This document shows positions 26,352 through 32,991 of a DNA stretch of 32,991 nt, in pieces. The stretch comes from an uncultured Lachnospiraceae bacterium (GTDB lineage: Bacteria; Bacillota; Clostridia; Lachnospirales; Lachnospiraceae). The translations under genes and the position numbers were made by a program. Positions within the stretch are counted from its first letter, which is position 1. Each line of letters starts with the position of its first letter. Under the pieces are notes generated by a model, which saw only the letters and a program-made list of their open reading frames with translations, had not been told where the DNA came from and did not search any database. Where the stretch lies: NCBI GenBank assembly GCA_946414825.1, contig CAMKQB010000021.1:1-32991 (forward strand). The letters run 5' to 3'.

Positions 26352-27179
26352 TTAGAAACCGTGGCTGGCGCCTCCGCCGCCACCGCCTCCTCCGCCTCCT
26401 CCTCCACCGCCGGAGGATGAAGAAGATGAGCTAGGCGGATCATAACGTCTAGTCTGATGTGTAAAGACTTTGCTATAATCCAGCAATTCCTGCTTTGTCT
26501 GAATAGCTGCCAGAAGCTCCTTCTCGGAAGGCTTTGGAACTATTGAAAAGGCTTTTACTATCCAATAAGCTATCAGGAGTCCAAGCATAATAGCCAGAAG
26601 TATATTCGAAGCAAGCTTCATAGGCTCTGCTATCCTGGAACCATTTAATGTGGCGCTTATTTCTTTAAAGGCCTTGCTGGCGCATTCATAATACTTCTCA
26701 GCTGTAGCTAGTCGATAAACATTTGAAACTATACTTGAGGACTTAGATCTTGTGACTGACCTGTATATCTCTCCATCACTGTAAACAGATAGCTCTCTAT
26801 TGGCCATATCTATTATGAATACAGTTCCATTTGGAGAAGGACCGAACAGCTCTTCGAGCTTATCTCTTCCAACATATATAGTTGTACCCTTATTCTTATC
26901 TATCGAATAGAAAAGAGCATTTCCATAATCCGTAACAGGAGTCATATCTTCGAGAAGGCTCTTCTTTTCACCCTCTGTCAGAAGTCCCGCTTCATCTATT
27001 ATAACCGCCTGATATCCGGTTTCTGAATTCGTATATGTAGTCTGTTCATCAGAACCTTTGTCATCCCAGGCCCATACGGAGCCAAATGGAGCAATAAATG
27101 CAACTATAAGGATAATGCTTACCACAGCAGCTATTAGTCTATAGCTCACCAGGCTTCTTAACTTATTCTCTCTAAGCAC
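26352..27179 (-). CDS. TPM-domain membrane protein with Ser/Gly-rich tail (YdjH-like)
   Basis: A 275-residue envelope protein. One hydrophobic segment near residues 15-38 is followed by a TPM (DUF477) type domain (about 55-190; TGYQAVIIDEAGLLTEGEK, TTIYVGRDKL, VFIIDMANRELSVYSDG), a second membrane segment near 210-228, and a tail of seven Ser and fourteen Gly ending ASHGF. TPM proteins with a Gly-rich end, such as B. subtilis YdjH, are known. The start is taken as GTG at 27179: GGAGG lies 8 bases before it, whereas the ATG at 27185 is only 2 bases from GGAGG. It overlaps the upstream gene's end by 8 bases, implying translational coupling. Confidence 0.82.
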   Translation of the reverse strand: MLRENKLRSLVSYRLIAAVVSIILIVAFIAPFGSVWAWDDKGSDEQTTYTNSETGYQAVIIDEAGLLTEGEKKSLLEDMTPVTDYGNALFYSIDKNKGTTIYVGRDKLEELFGPSPNGTVFIIDMANRELSVYSDGEIYRSVTRSKSSSIVSNVYRLATAEKYYECASKAFKEISATLNGSRIAEPMKLASNILLAIMLGLLIAYWIVKAFSIVPKPSEKELLAAIQTKQELLDYSKVFTHQTRRYDPPSSSSSSSGGGGGGGGGGGGGGASHGF

Positions 27180-28881
27180 GGTCATCACCTCCCTGATATA
27201 TATCAAACTGAGGCAATGGTCTCATAGCCAGATAATTATATCCTCTTATGATTCCTAAAATATTCAGAATAACTCCCACCATGGCAATAATAGCGATTAT
27301 GTAATAGAGAGTATCATTTATTGAGTTACTAAATACAATAATTGTTATCAGCGCGAGACTGACGGTTGAACATATGGATGCAGGAAGTCCCATCCTGGTA
27401 CGCATCCGAGATATACTCTGTCCCGCTTTTATCGTACTTATTAGAGCTATTACCAAAAGTACAAGCATAGCTATACCGAAGCCAATACCTAGATTACCTG
27501 TATCAAGAATCTCTGCAAGTCCGCCAGAAAATATGGTTCCACCGATAACGAACACAAAAACTGCAACCATTATCCCGGTTATCATTCCACCGGACTTCTT
27601 CTCAGCCTTCTTCTTACGAGCTGTATCCTTCTTCGCGCGCTTCATATCATTCTTCGTTATAACATAGCTATTTCCTGTAACGCCCTGCGCATCTTCAAAG
27701 GACGCACCCTTCTGGGCTTCGGCTCTCGCTCTTTTCTTTTCTTCTATTTTTCTCTCACGTTCCAGCATTCCCAGATCATCTTCATAGTTTTCAAGCGAAA
27801 CTATTTTCTTCATCTCCGATCCATATGAAAGAACGCTTATCAATGCAATAACTCCAACCAGAAGAACAAGTACCTTCGGTGTTATAGTAAAGAACAACTG
27901 GAATATTCCAAACAGAATAATCGCTATAGCAAGCGCACACATAAGATACTTAGGAACACTCATAGGAACATCCGCAGACACCTTTCCAGTTTGTCCATTT
28001 ACAGTTGCATACGCAACTCTGTCTCTATTCCTATAGGACATAAACCATACAGGGAACATTGCAGAACGAGTTACGTTTATATTTGTACGTATTCCACTTT
28101 TTACCGTTTCTTTTGGCGAATCGAAACCCTGACCAGCCATAGGACTGCTCTTTCTCAGATAGTTATAAGTACTTTCCTGAGCAAGATCAATTGCTGTTTC
28201 TTTATATACACCTGAATCAACATCTGCCAAATCAGCATAGAAGCCCGACAGAAAAGAAGGGCTAAACTGAGTTATATCCTTAACACTATAAGGAGCTATA
28301 TCACTACTTATATCATCCGCAAATGTAGACGAAGCATCATAGGAAACACCATTATAATAGCTATCCAGTTTTCCCCTCATCAAATAATGATCAGTGATTA
28401 TATAATCTCCACTTCTATGAGATGTCGAGGTAGGAATATTAATATCCCCTCTCTGAGACATATCATATAACCAATAAGGCATGTAGATTCCTCTGAAGGA
28501 ATCCGCTCTTCCCGCCTCTCTATAAGCCTTCGGAGCAAATATTGCTTTCTTAATAAAGTGTTCGAAAGCCGCCGTACAATCCTGTTTTGTTTTTTTGAAC
28601 GGTATAATTAGTTCCGGTCTTTTTTCTTTTGATATTCTGCTCTCAAGCACATTCGAAGAACCGCAGTAACTACAAAAACCCGCAGCAGTTTCATCCGTAG
28701 ATGTTATCTCACCACCACACTGCGGGCATTTAAATATGGTCACATCGTATTCTTTAGTCTCTTCTGCCCCCTGTGCATCAAATGCATAAGGATTAAAAAG
28801 AGACGAACACGAATCGCATTTCATTTTTTGAGAAGCGATATCAAACTTCAGAAGACCTCCACAATTAGGACACTGAACCAT
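27172..28881 (-). CDS. Double zinc-ribbon multi-pass membrane protein (YdjG-like)
   Basis: A 569-residue protein. Two N-terminal zinc ribbons (C4/C7/C22/C25 and C52/C55/C70/C73) precede a soluble region (about 85-300), a pair of membrane helices (about 310-350), a Lys/Arg/Glu-rich coil (about 365-430), and two further pairs of membrane helices (about 433-485 and 503-545). In B. subtilis the zinc-ribbon protein YdjG is encoded beside TPM protein YdjH and a PspA homologue as a membrane-stress module; the same pair is here without a visible PspA. GGAGG lies 5-6 bases before the ATG. The YdjG comparison is by domain order and gene order, not by a search. Confidence 0.78.
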   Translation of the reverse strand: MVQCPNCGGLLKFDIASQKMKCDSCSSLFNPYAFDAQGAEETKEYDVTIFKCPQCGGEITSTDETAAGFCSYCGSSNVLESRISKEKRPELIIPFKKTKQDCTAAFEHFIKKAIFAPKAYREAGRADSFRGIYMPYWLYDMSQRGDINIPTSTSHRSGDYIITDHYLMRGKLDSYYNGVSYDASSTFADDISSDIAPYSVKDITQFSPSFLSGFYADLADVDSGVYKETAIDLAQESTYNYLRKSSPMAGQGFDSPKETVKSGIRTNINVTRSAMFPVWFMSYRNRDRVAYATVNGQTGKVSADVPMSVPKYLMCALAIAIILFGIFQLFFTITPKVLVLLVGVIALISVLSYGSEMKKIVSLENYEDDLGMLERERKIEEKKRARAEAQKGASFEDAQGVTGNSYVITKNDMKRAKKDTARKKKAEKKSGGMITGIMVAVFVFVIGGTIFSGGLAEILDTGNLGIGFGIAMLVLLVIALISTIKAGQSISRMRTRMGLPASICSTVSLALITIIVFSNSINDTLYYIIAIIAMVGVILNILGIIRGYNYLAMRPLPQFDIYQGGDDRA

Positions 28882-28931
28882 CTCTTCCTCCCCGTGATTA
28901 ATATAGTACCTTCAACTATTAATAGGTTGAA

Positions 28932-29096
28932 TTATTTCTTCTTATTGATTAAGTCCTTAGCTATATCAACAGCCTTGTCCTTAGCCTTCTCAACATCCTT
29001 CTCTGTAACTCCAGCCTTCTTAGCTGCATCCTCTGCCTTCTTGGCAACGTCTCCAGCCTTGTCTACTACATTCTTAAGATCATCTAATCCTGCCAT
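28932..29096 (-). CDS. Small amphipathic helical protein (54 residues)
   Basis: MAGLDDLKNVVDKAGDVAKK followed by more Lys/Ala/Asp/Glu heptad-like repeats, ending LINKKK. It looks like one long amphipathic helix, similar in style to LEA-like or MT0933-type small proteins. It has no signal peptide. The ATG at 29096 is chosen because AGGAGG stands 8 bases before it. It lies between the lipoprotein gene (38 bases) and the zinc-ribbon gene (50 bases) in the same operon. Function unknown; binding to membrane or to a partner in the operon is a guess. Confidence 0.75.
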   Translation of the reverse strand: MAGLDDLKNVVDKAGDVAKKAEDAAKKAGVTEKDVEKAKDKAVDIAKDLINKKK

Positions 29097-29134
29097 TTCA
29101 AAATCCTCCTTATTATTCAATCTATACTAACGGT

Positions 29135-29338
29135 TTATTCTCCCGTCTTATCTAACATTTTATCTGCTTCTTCAGCCTGTTCTTCCTGCTGACCAGTAAC
29201 ATCACGCGCCTTATCCTCCAGCTGAACTCCAAGCTGAGCATCCTCAACAACCGGATTCGTAGCCTTCTTCTTACCACAGGATGTAAGTGATGCGAGACAC
29301 ATAATCAGAAGAACGCCCATAACCAATATCTTCTTCAT
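29135..29338 (-). CDS. Small lipoprotein
   Basis: A 67-residue protein with a lipoprotein signal: basic MKK, a hydrophobic core, and lipobox LTSC with the lipidated Cys21. The mature part is about 47 residues, charged and Gln/Glu-rich, with no known domain. AGGAG lies 7 bases before the ATG. It is the second gene of the five-gene envelope operon, 42 bases after the PH-like gene. Confidence 0.82.
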   Translation of the reverse strand: MKKILVMGVLLIMCLASLTSCGKKKATNPVVEDAQLGVQLEDKARDVTGQQEEQAEEADKMLDKTGE

Positions 29339-29380
29339 AACTGTACTCCTTATAAATGAACCTCTAAAACTAAAAAGTAA

Positions 29381-29767
29381 TTAATGATAAGGATCCTCAT
29401 CGAATTCGTCATGATCGTGATCAACCATATATTCACGACCGGTGATTCTCTTACGCTGACGTTCCTCCTCAACAAGCTGTGACAGTTGCTCCTTAACCTC
29501 TCTTGAATTCTTGATATTCTTCAACTGGAAGCATTTCAATGTCTTATCAGAACTGTCTATTGTAATAGTGCCCATCTTGAATATTCTCTGAATAAAGGAT
29601 CTGGTAAGGGATATATCCAGGACTCTATAGAGTCTTACCTCATCCTCCTTCTTGGAAAACACTCCACTTTCTATAAATATTCTCTCATCATCAAAACTGT
29701 AGATAGTAAATGACCAAGGAAGTCCACACCAGTTTCTCTTTCTATCTCTAAATACCAATTCTCCCAT
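29381..29767 (-). CDS. Bacterial PH-like domain protein
   Basis: A 128-residue protein. Residues about 15-100 show a bacterial PH (YdbS/bPH2-like) pattern: WSFTIYSFDDERIFIESGVFSKKEDEV, then YRVLDISLTRSFIQRIFKMGTITI. The fold is expected to bind membranes or peptides. The C-terminus is charged and ends in a His/Asp/Glu-rich tail. No membrane segment is seen. GAGGG lies 8 bases before the ATG. It is the first gene of the envelope operon, behind an extended -10 promoter. Confidence 0.72.
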   Translation of the reverse strand: MGELVFRDRKRNWCGLPWSFTIYSFDDERIFIESGVFSKKEDEVRLYRVLDISLTRSFIQRIFKMGTITIDSSDKTLKCFQLKNIKNSREVKEQLSQLVEEERQRKRITGREYMVDHDHDEFDEDPYH

Positions 29768-29825
29768 TTATATAACCCTCCAAAAACTGATTACTGACGC
29801 TTTTTAGCGCATAAAACTGACATCT

Positions 29826-29854
29826 ATTATAACATTTTAATACACAGATTAAAA
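29826..29854 (-). promoter_or_regulatory. Candidate extended -10 promoter of the envelope operon
   Basis: On the minus strand TGTTATAAT (TATAAT at 29831-29826 with TG one base upstream) has a weak -35 TTTTAA (29854-29849) at 17 bases. It lies just after the response-regulator stop, separating the two-component genes from the PH-like gene. Confidence 0.5.
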
Positions 29855-29856
29855 GA

Positions 29857-30489
29857 TTACATATTCTTATAATAAAAAATCGCCAGATTTGTTCTATCTC
29901 TCAGATCCAGCTTAGATAAAATGTTACTGATATAGTTTCTGACTGTTCCTTCGGATAGATATAGCTGGTCCGCTATCTCCTTATTTGACAGTCCCTCTGC
30001 CACACGTTTTACTATTTCCGCCTCCTGATCTGTGAGGTCAAAGGCTGCAAAATCGACACTTGCTTCGGTGGTTTCTTTCGGTTTAAGTATGTTCGGAAGC
30101 TTCTCGGTGATTTCATTTCCGAAAACAGACTGTCCACTATTTACAGCCTTTAGAGAAGGTATAATAGAATCAAAGTCCTGCTTGATTATATATCCCTTTG
30201 CGCCAATCGATAAGGCTTTAACTATATATTCATCATCATTAAAGGTTGTGAGATACAGAAGCTTCGCATCCGGGTGTTCACCAAGAATTGTCTCTCCAGC
30301 TTCAAGCCCCGTCATTCCCTCCATACGAATGTCTGAAAGAAGGACATCCGGAGTGTACCTGTCATACAGTTCAATCGCCTCCCTGCCCGATGTTCCTGTA
30401 GCTAAAACCTCGATATCCGGATCAGATTCAACTATTGTTTTTAAGGAAGCAGCCACCAGCTTATCATCATCAATTATAACGACTTTCAT
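29857..30489 (-). CDS. NarL/LuxR-family response regulator
   Basis: A 210-residue two-component transcription factor. The receiver domain (1-about 118) has acidic residues D7-D9, phospho-acceptor Asp53 (LLSDIRMEG), TT near 85 and Lys near 105 (GYIIKQ). The C-terminal LuxR helix-turn-helix (about 148-205) reads LTDQEAEIVKRVAEGLSNKE then IADQLYLSEGTVRNYISNIL. It follows the histidine kinase after 15 bases and is clearly its partner. The RBS is a weak AGAGAG. Confidence 0.95.
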   Translation of the reverse strand: MKVVIIDDDKLVAASLKTIVESDPDIEVLATGTSGREAIELYDRYTPDVLLSDIRMEGMTGLEAGETILGEHPDAKLLYLTTFNDDEYIVKALSIGAKGYIIKQDFDSIIPSLKAVNSGQSVFGNEITEKLPNILKPKETTEASVDFAAFDLTDQEAEIVKRVAEGLSNKEIADQLYLSEGTVRNYISNILSKLDLRDRTNLAIFYYKNM

Positions 30490-30504
30490 CTCATTCTCTC
30501 TTTC

Positions 30505-31647
30505 TTATTTTGGGATAGATACAAATATACGGAAACCATTATCAGTCGAAATGGTAAGCGTTCCCTTTACCGATTCAACACGGCTTCTGATGTTCTCGAG
30601 CCCCATTCCAACCTCATCTGTGAAGCTCTCACCGGAGGACTCTTCCAGTAAGCTTTCCGAAGCATCCTTAGCACTATCATAGTCATGAATTACCAGTTGA
30701 TACATAGAAGGATGCTCATTTAATGATATGATAACATTTTTATTCTTACTATGCTTAGTGATATTCGAGATAGCCTCTTTAGTAATTCCTATAACGGCAT
30801 ATTTAACCGGGCGAGGCATATTATCTCCGATATCTATATCGAGACTAAGATTATAATCTGCCTTCAGCAGCTCCGTCATCTGACCGATACTCGCCTTCAC
30901 GTCTATGGAATCATCATGCAGGTCGTGTACACTTGACCTGATATTATTCATGGCACTATCAAGAGTTTGTCTGACCTCCTCCAGCTGACCATGTACCGGT
31001 TCTTCCTTGTGAATGGCAAGAAGCGCTCCCATCTGAAGTATGGCACGCGACAGTGTGTGACCTACATTGTCATGAATCTCTCTTGCGATTCGGTTACGTT
31101 CTGAGAGCTGAGCATTATATATCTCTGTGTCTCTAGCATTTATCAGCTCCATATTCTGAGATTGGAGCCTGGTATTCTTCTCAGCACTGTCATCTCTGAT
31201 TCTTCTGTAATCCTTTGATAGGATACTTAGTCTCTCCGACTTAATTGATAGAATTATAGCCAAGACTGAAATAAGTATAATAAATAAAGTTCTGTATAGC
31301 CCATATTCAAGAAAGGAATTTATAACAGCTATCACAGATAAAACACCCGCTATATAGTTTCTGCTTCTGGTACTATCGTAAATCACAATCGGAACCAGCG
31401 ATACAGCAGGAGCATAGAAAACAGCTATTACTGCCACAATTATTTCAAGGAAAAAAGCGCACCATTCACCACCCGACTCTGGTTTCATCGAATTGTCCGA
31501 TTTTTCTCCGCGAATCAGATAATAATTAAGTGCGCTAAAAATAATTGCTGCATATATGCATATCATAAATGCCGTCCCACCGAGCATAGAGCTCACAGCA
31601 TAAAGTGATATAGCAAGTATTATTATTTTATCAATTATCCTGTTCAT
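30505..31647 (-). CDS. NarX/DesK-type sensor histidine kinase
   Basis: A 380-residue membrane kinase. Several hydrophobic helices (about 6-45 and 62-135) are joined by a short loop. A coiled linker leads to the HisKA_3 dimerisation helix with phospho-His192 in ERNRIAREIHDNVGH, followed by a HATPase_c domain (N box KEAISNITKHSKNKN, G box GMGLENIRSRV). There is no large extracellular domain, so it probably senses within the membrane or through the adjacent transporter. The ATG at 31647 lacks a close Shine-Dalgarno (AGGAAAA is about 20 bases off), so the start is uncertain. It lies 60 bases after the permease gene. Confidence 0.92.
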   Translation of the reverse strand: MNRIIDKIIILAISLYAVSSMLGGTAFMICIYAAIIFSALNYYLIRGEKSDNSMKPESGGEWCAFFLEIIVAVIAVFYAPAVSLVPIVIYDSTRSRNYIAGVLSVIAVINSFLEYGLYRTLFIILISVLAIILSIKSERLSILSKDYRRIRDDSAEKNTRLQSQNMELINARDTEIYNAQLSERNRIAREIHDNVGHTLSRAILQMGALLAIHKEEPVHGQLEEVRQTLDSAMNNIRSSVHDLHDDSIDVKASIGQMTELLKADYNLSLDIDIGDNMPRPVKYAVIGITKEAISNITKHSKNKNVIISLNEHPSMYQLVIHDYDSAKDASESLLEESSGESFTDEVGMGLENIRSRVESVKGTLTISTDNGFRIFVSIPK

Positions 31648-31707
31648 GCAATCAGTATATCAGTTTTCCTTTTTGCCGACAACATTATACAGTAGTCGTA
31701 TCCTTCT

Positions 31708-32910
31708 CTAAGCGTTCGCCTTATTGCCGTAATATCTTGTGACTGCAAGCCCCACTGTTAAACAAGCAACTCCAAAGAGCAGCTGCAGACCATAGCATCC
31801 AATAAGGTCGGTAAATCCTGCCCCATCATACCATATCTTCTTACATGCAACACTGTACCAATAATTTGGAATGAACCTTCCAACCTTCGCAACTCCCTCG
31901 CCAAGAATATCCAGATCAACGAAGGTTCCGCCCAGGAAAGCAAAGGACAGACCGATTATCACTGTAATGAAGGAAGCCGCATTTGTTGATCCCTTCGAAA
32001 TCAGAATAGGGAAACTGGTAAGCATTGATAGCAGTAGCGTTGCTGTAATAGTATAGATATAAGTATTAAGCACCGATAACCACCAGGAGGAGGTAAAAGC
32101 AACCCCGGCTCCATTTTTCAATGTGATTACAATTATGAATACCGTTGCTACCGCAAATGCAACTGTTGCCGCGCCAAAAATAAGTGATATATTTCTCGAA
32201 GTAAGCTTTATAGAAGAAACGTTTGTTCTGTTCTTCTTTTCTTTTTCATTAAATGCAATGATTACAGGTATTACTCCGGAGAAGATTATAGAAAGAATAC
32301 CGTATGGAAGCACAAGAAACGATGTGTATTTAACTGCATTTGTATCCACCTCCTCTTCCTGGAAGGTTGTAAATTCTGATATGTCTAAAGCTGAATCAGC
32401 TCTTTTTGAAGCGTCCGCCAGTTCTTCACCCGAAGCCATGTAATCGGTTACAGCATTTAGATATTGATTTATCTGCATATTGATAAAGATTCCTCTTGGC
32501 ATGCCTTCATCATAGGTTGCCTGAAGCATATTCGCCAAATCCTCTTCGTTTATGCTCTTACCATTTTTCTTTGCTTCTACTACAGAAGATATGTTATCTC
32601 CGAAACCCTTGGGAATCACGATGTACTCGCTTATATTTTCGTAAAAGAGTAAGTCCTTTATCTGGTCATCTGTATACTTTCCATCATCCAGATTATGCCT
32701 CTTTCCCAGGTAGTTCACAAACTCTTTAGAAATTGCAGAGTTGTCTTCATCTACCACAAGAATGGAGTACTTCTTCTGCACTATCTCATCTGCTCCTGAG
32801 CTGCTCTCAGAGGCAAATATCCAGATCATAAATATCATAATCGCACTATACATGATCAGGCTCATTTTATATTTTCTAAGCACTTTGAAAAACGTCTTAT
32901 ATACTTGCAT
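31708..32910 (-). CDS. ABC-2 type transporter permease
   Basis: A 400-residue membrane protein of the ABC2_membrane_3 kind: one N-terminal helix (about 17-35), a large extracytoplasmic domain (about 36-190, beginning ESSSGADEIVQKKYSILVVD), and a cluster of about five helices (195-395). Such permeases work with an ATPase for export of drugs, peptides or ions. AGGAGG lies 4 bases before the ATG. The upstream gene, which ends 8 bases before it, seems to be a second membrane protein; the ATPase gene is presumably further upstream, outside the window. Neighbouring two-component genes suggest the transporter and sensor respond to the same envelope-active compound. Confidence 0.88.
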   Translation of the reverse strand: MQVYKTFFKVLRKYKMSLIMYSAIMIFMIWIFASESSSGADEIVQKKYSILVVDEDNSAISKEFVNYLGKRHNLDDGKYTDDQIKDLLFYENISEYIVIPKGFGDNISSVVEAKKNGKSINEEDLANMLQATYDEGMPRGIFINMQINQYLNAVTDYMASGEELADASKRADSALDISEFTTFQEEEVDTNAVKYTSFLVLPYGILSIIFSGVIPVIIAFNEKEKKNRTNVSSIKLTSRNISLIFGAATVAFAVATVFIIVITLKNGAGVAFTSSWWLSVLNTYIYTITATLLLSMLTSFPILISKGSTNAASFITVIIGLSFAFLGGTFVDLDILGEGVAKVGRFIPNYWYSVACKKIWYDGAGFTDLIGCYGLQLLFGVACLTVGLAVTRYYGNKANA

Positions 32911-32918
32911 ATTGCCTC

Positions 32919-32991
32919 CTATAAGCTCTTATAGCTATTCTTTCTAGACAGAAAGAGTCCGATAATTATCATTACAAAACTAAGACCAAAT
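32919..32991 (-). CDS. C-terminal end of an upstream membrane protein (partial)
   Basis: The last 23 codons and TAG stop (32921-32919) of a gene that enters from the right. The residues FGLSFVMIIIGLFLSRKNSY then KSL form a final hydrophobic helix with a short basic tail. The position, 8 bases before the permease ATG with the shared region holding its AGGAGG, makes a paired ABC-2 permease subunit likely. Identity cannot be settled from this fragment. Confidence 0.6.
   Translation of the reverse strand, partial: FGLSFVMIIIGLFLSRKNSYKSL

Noticed and set aside
26380-26430. GC-rich tri-nucleotide run that could look like a repeat element
   Set aside because: It is the coding sequence of the Ser/Gly tail of the TPM protein, in frame and ending at its stop.
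28905-28931. Small hairpin (TTCAAC/GTTGAA) before the zinc-ribbon gene
   Set aside because: A 6-bp AT-rich stem without a T run; not enough to call a terminator.
30032-30682. 216-codon open frame on the plus strand across the response regulator and kinase ends
   Set aside because: It lies opposite two clearly functional genes, lacks an RBS, and has Ser-rich shadow composition.

Overview
The window reads as chromosomal DNA of a low-to-mid GC anaerobic Firmicute, most likely a Lachnospiraceae relative (Butyrivibrio/Roseburia/Lachnospira-like). Grounds: strong GGAGG ribosome-binding sites, a SCIFF peptide with its radical-SAM maturase (a class Clostridia hallmark), a class III fructose-1,6-bisphosphatase, a fructose PTS with a free-standing HPr, and palindromic repeats of a kind common in this group. 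This assignment rests on gene content, not on a database search. Every gene I can support lies on the minus strand, so the window is read right to left in transcription order. No rRNA, tRNA, CRISPR array, phage or intact transposase gene was seen.

Right end to 26.3 kb: the end of one membrane protein and a complete ABC-2 permease, a NarL-type two-component pair, then a five-gene envelope-type operon. That operon encodes a PH-like protein, a small lipoprotein, a 54-residue amphipathic helical protein, a double zinc-ribbon membrane protein and a TPM-domain protein. The last two resemble B. subtilis YdjG and YdjH.

26.3 to 17.2 kb: a tight co-directional run pyk - TetR regulator - DUF3137 membrane protein - DUF1858 redox-type protein - ileS (long, eukaryote-like type) - glgP.

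17.2 to 13.7 kb: SCIFF peptide scfA, a terminator, a 202-bp palindromic MITE-like element, the maturase scfB, then a secreted low-complexity protein with an InlB/Flg_new-type C-terminal repeat. The SCIFF peptide carries Gly where the known thioether acceptor Thr is expected, and has an extra Cys.

13.7 to 4.3 kb: a GH13 alpha-glucan hydrolase with a structured leader, uvrB-uvrA with a palindromic repeat between them, and a 714-residue protein of unknown function that ends at a clear terminator.

4.3 kb to the left end: a fructose operon fruK - fruA - ptsH - fbp (fbp runs off the window). Its promoter overlaps a perfect 18-bp palindrome, and the HPr has Gly in place of regulatory Ser46. FruA and FruK convert fructose to fructose-1,6-bisphosphate; Fbp would return it to fructose-6-phosphate. 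glgP and the GH13 enzyme add storage or dietary alpha-glucan breakdown, and pyk closes glycolysis, so much of the window is central carbohydrate metabolism interrupted by repair, RiPP and envelope genes.
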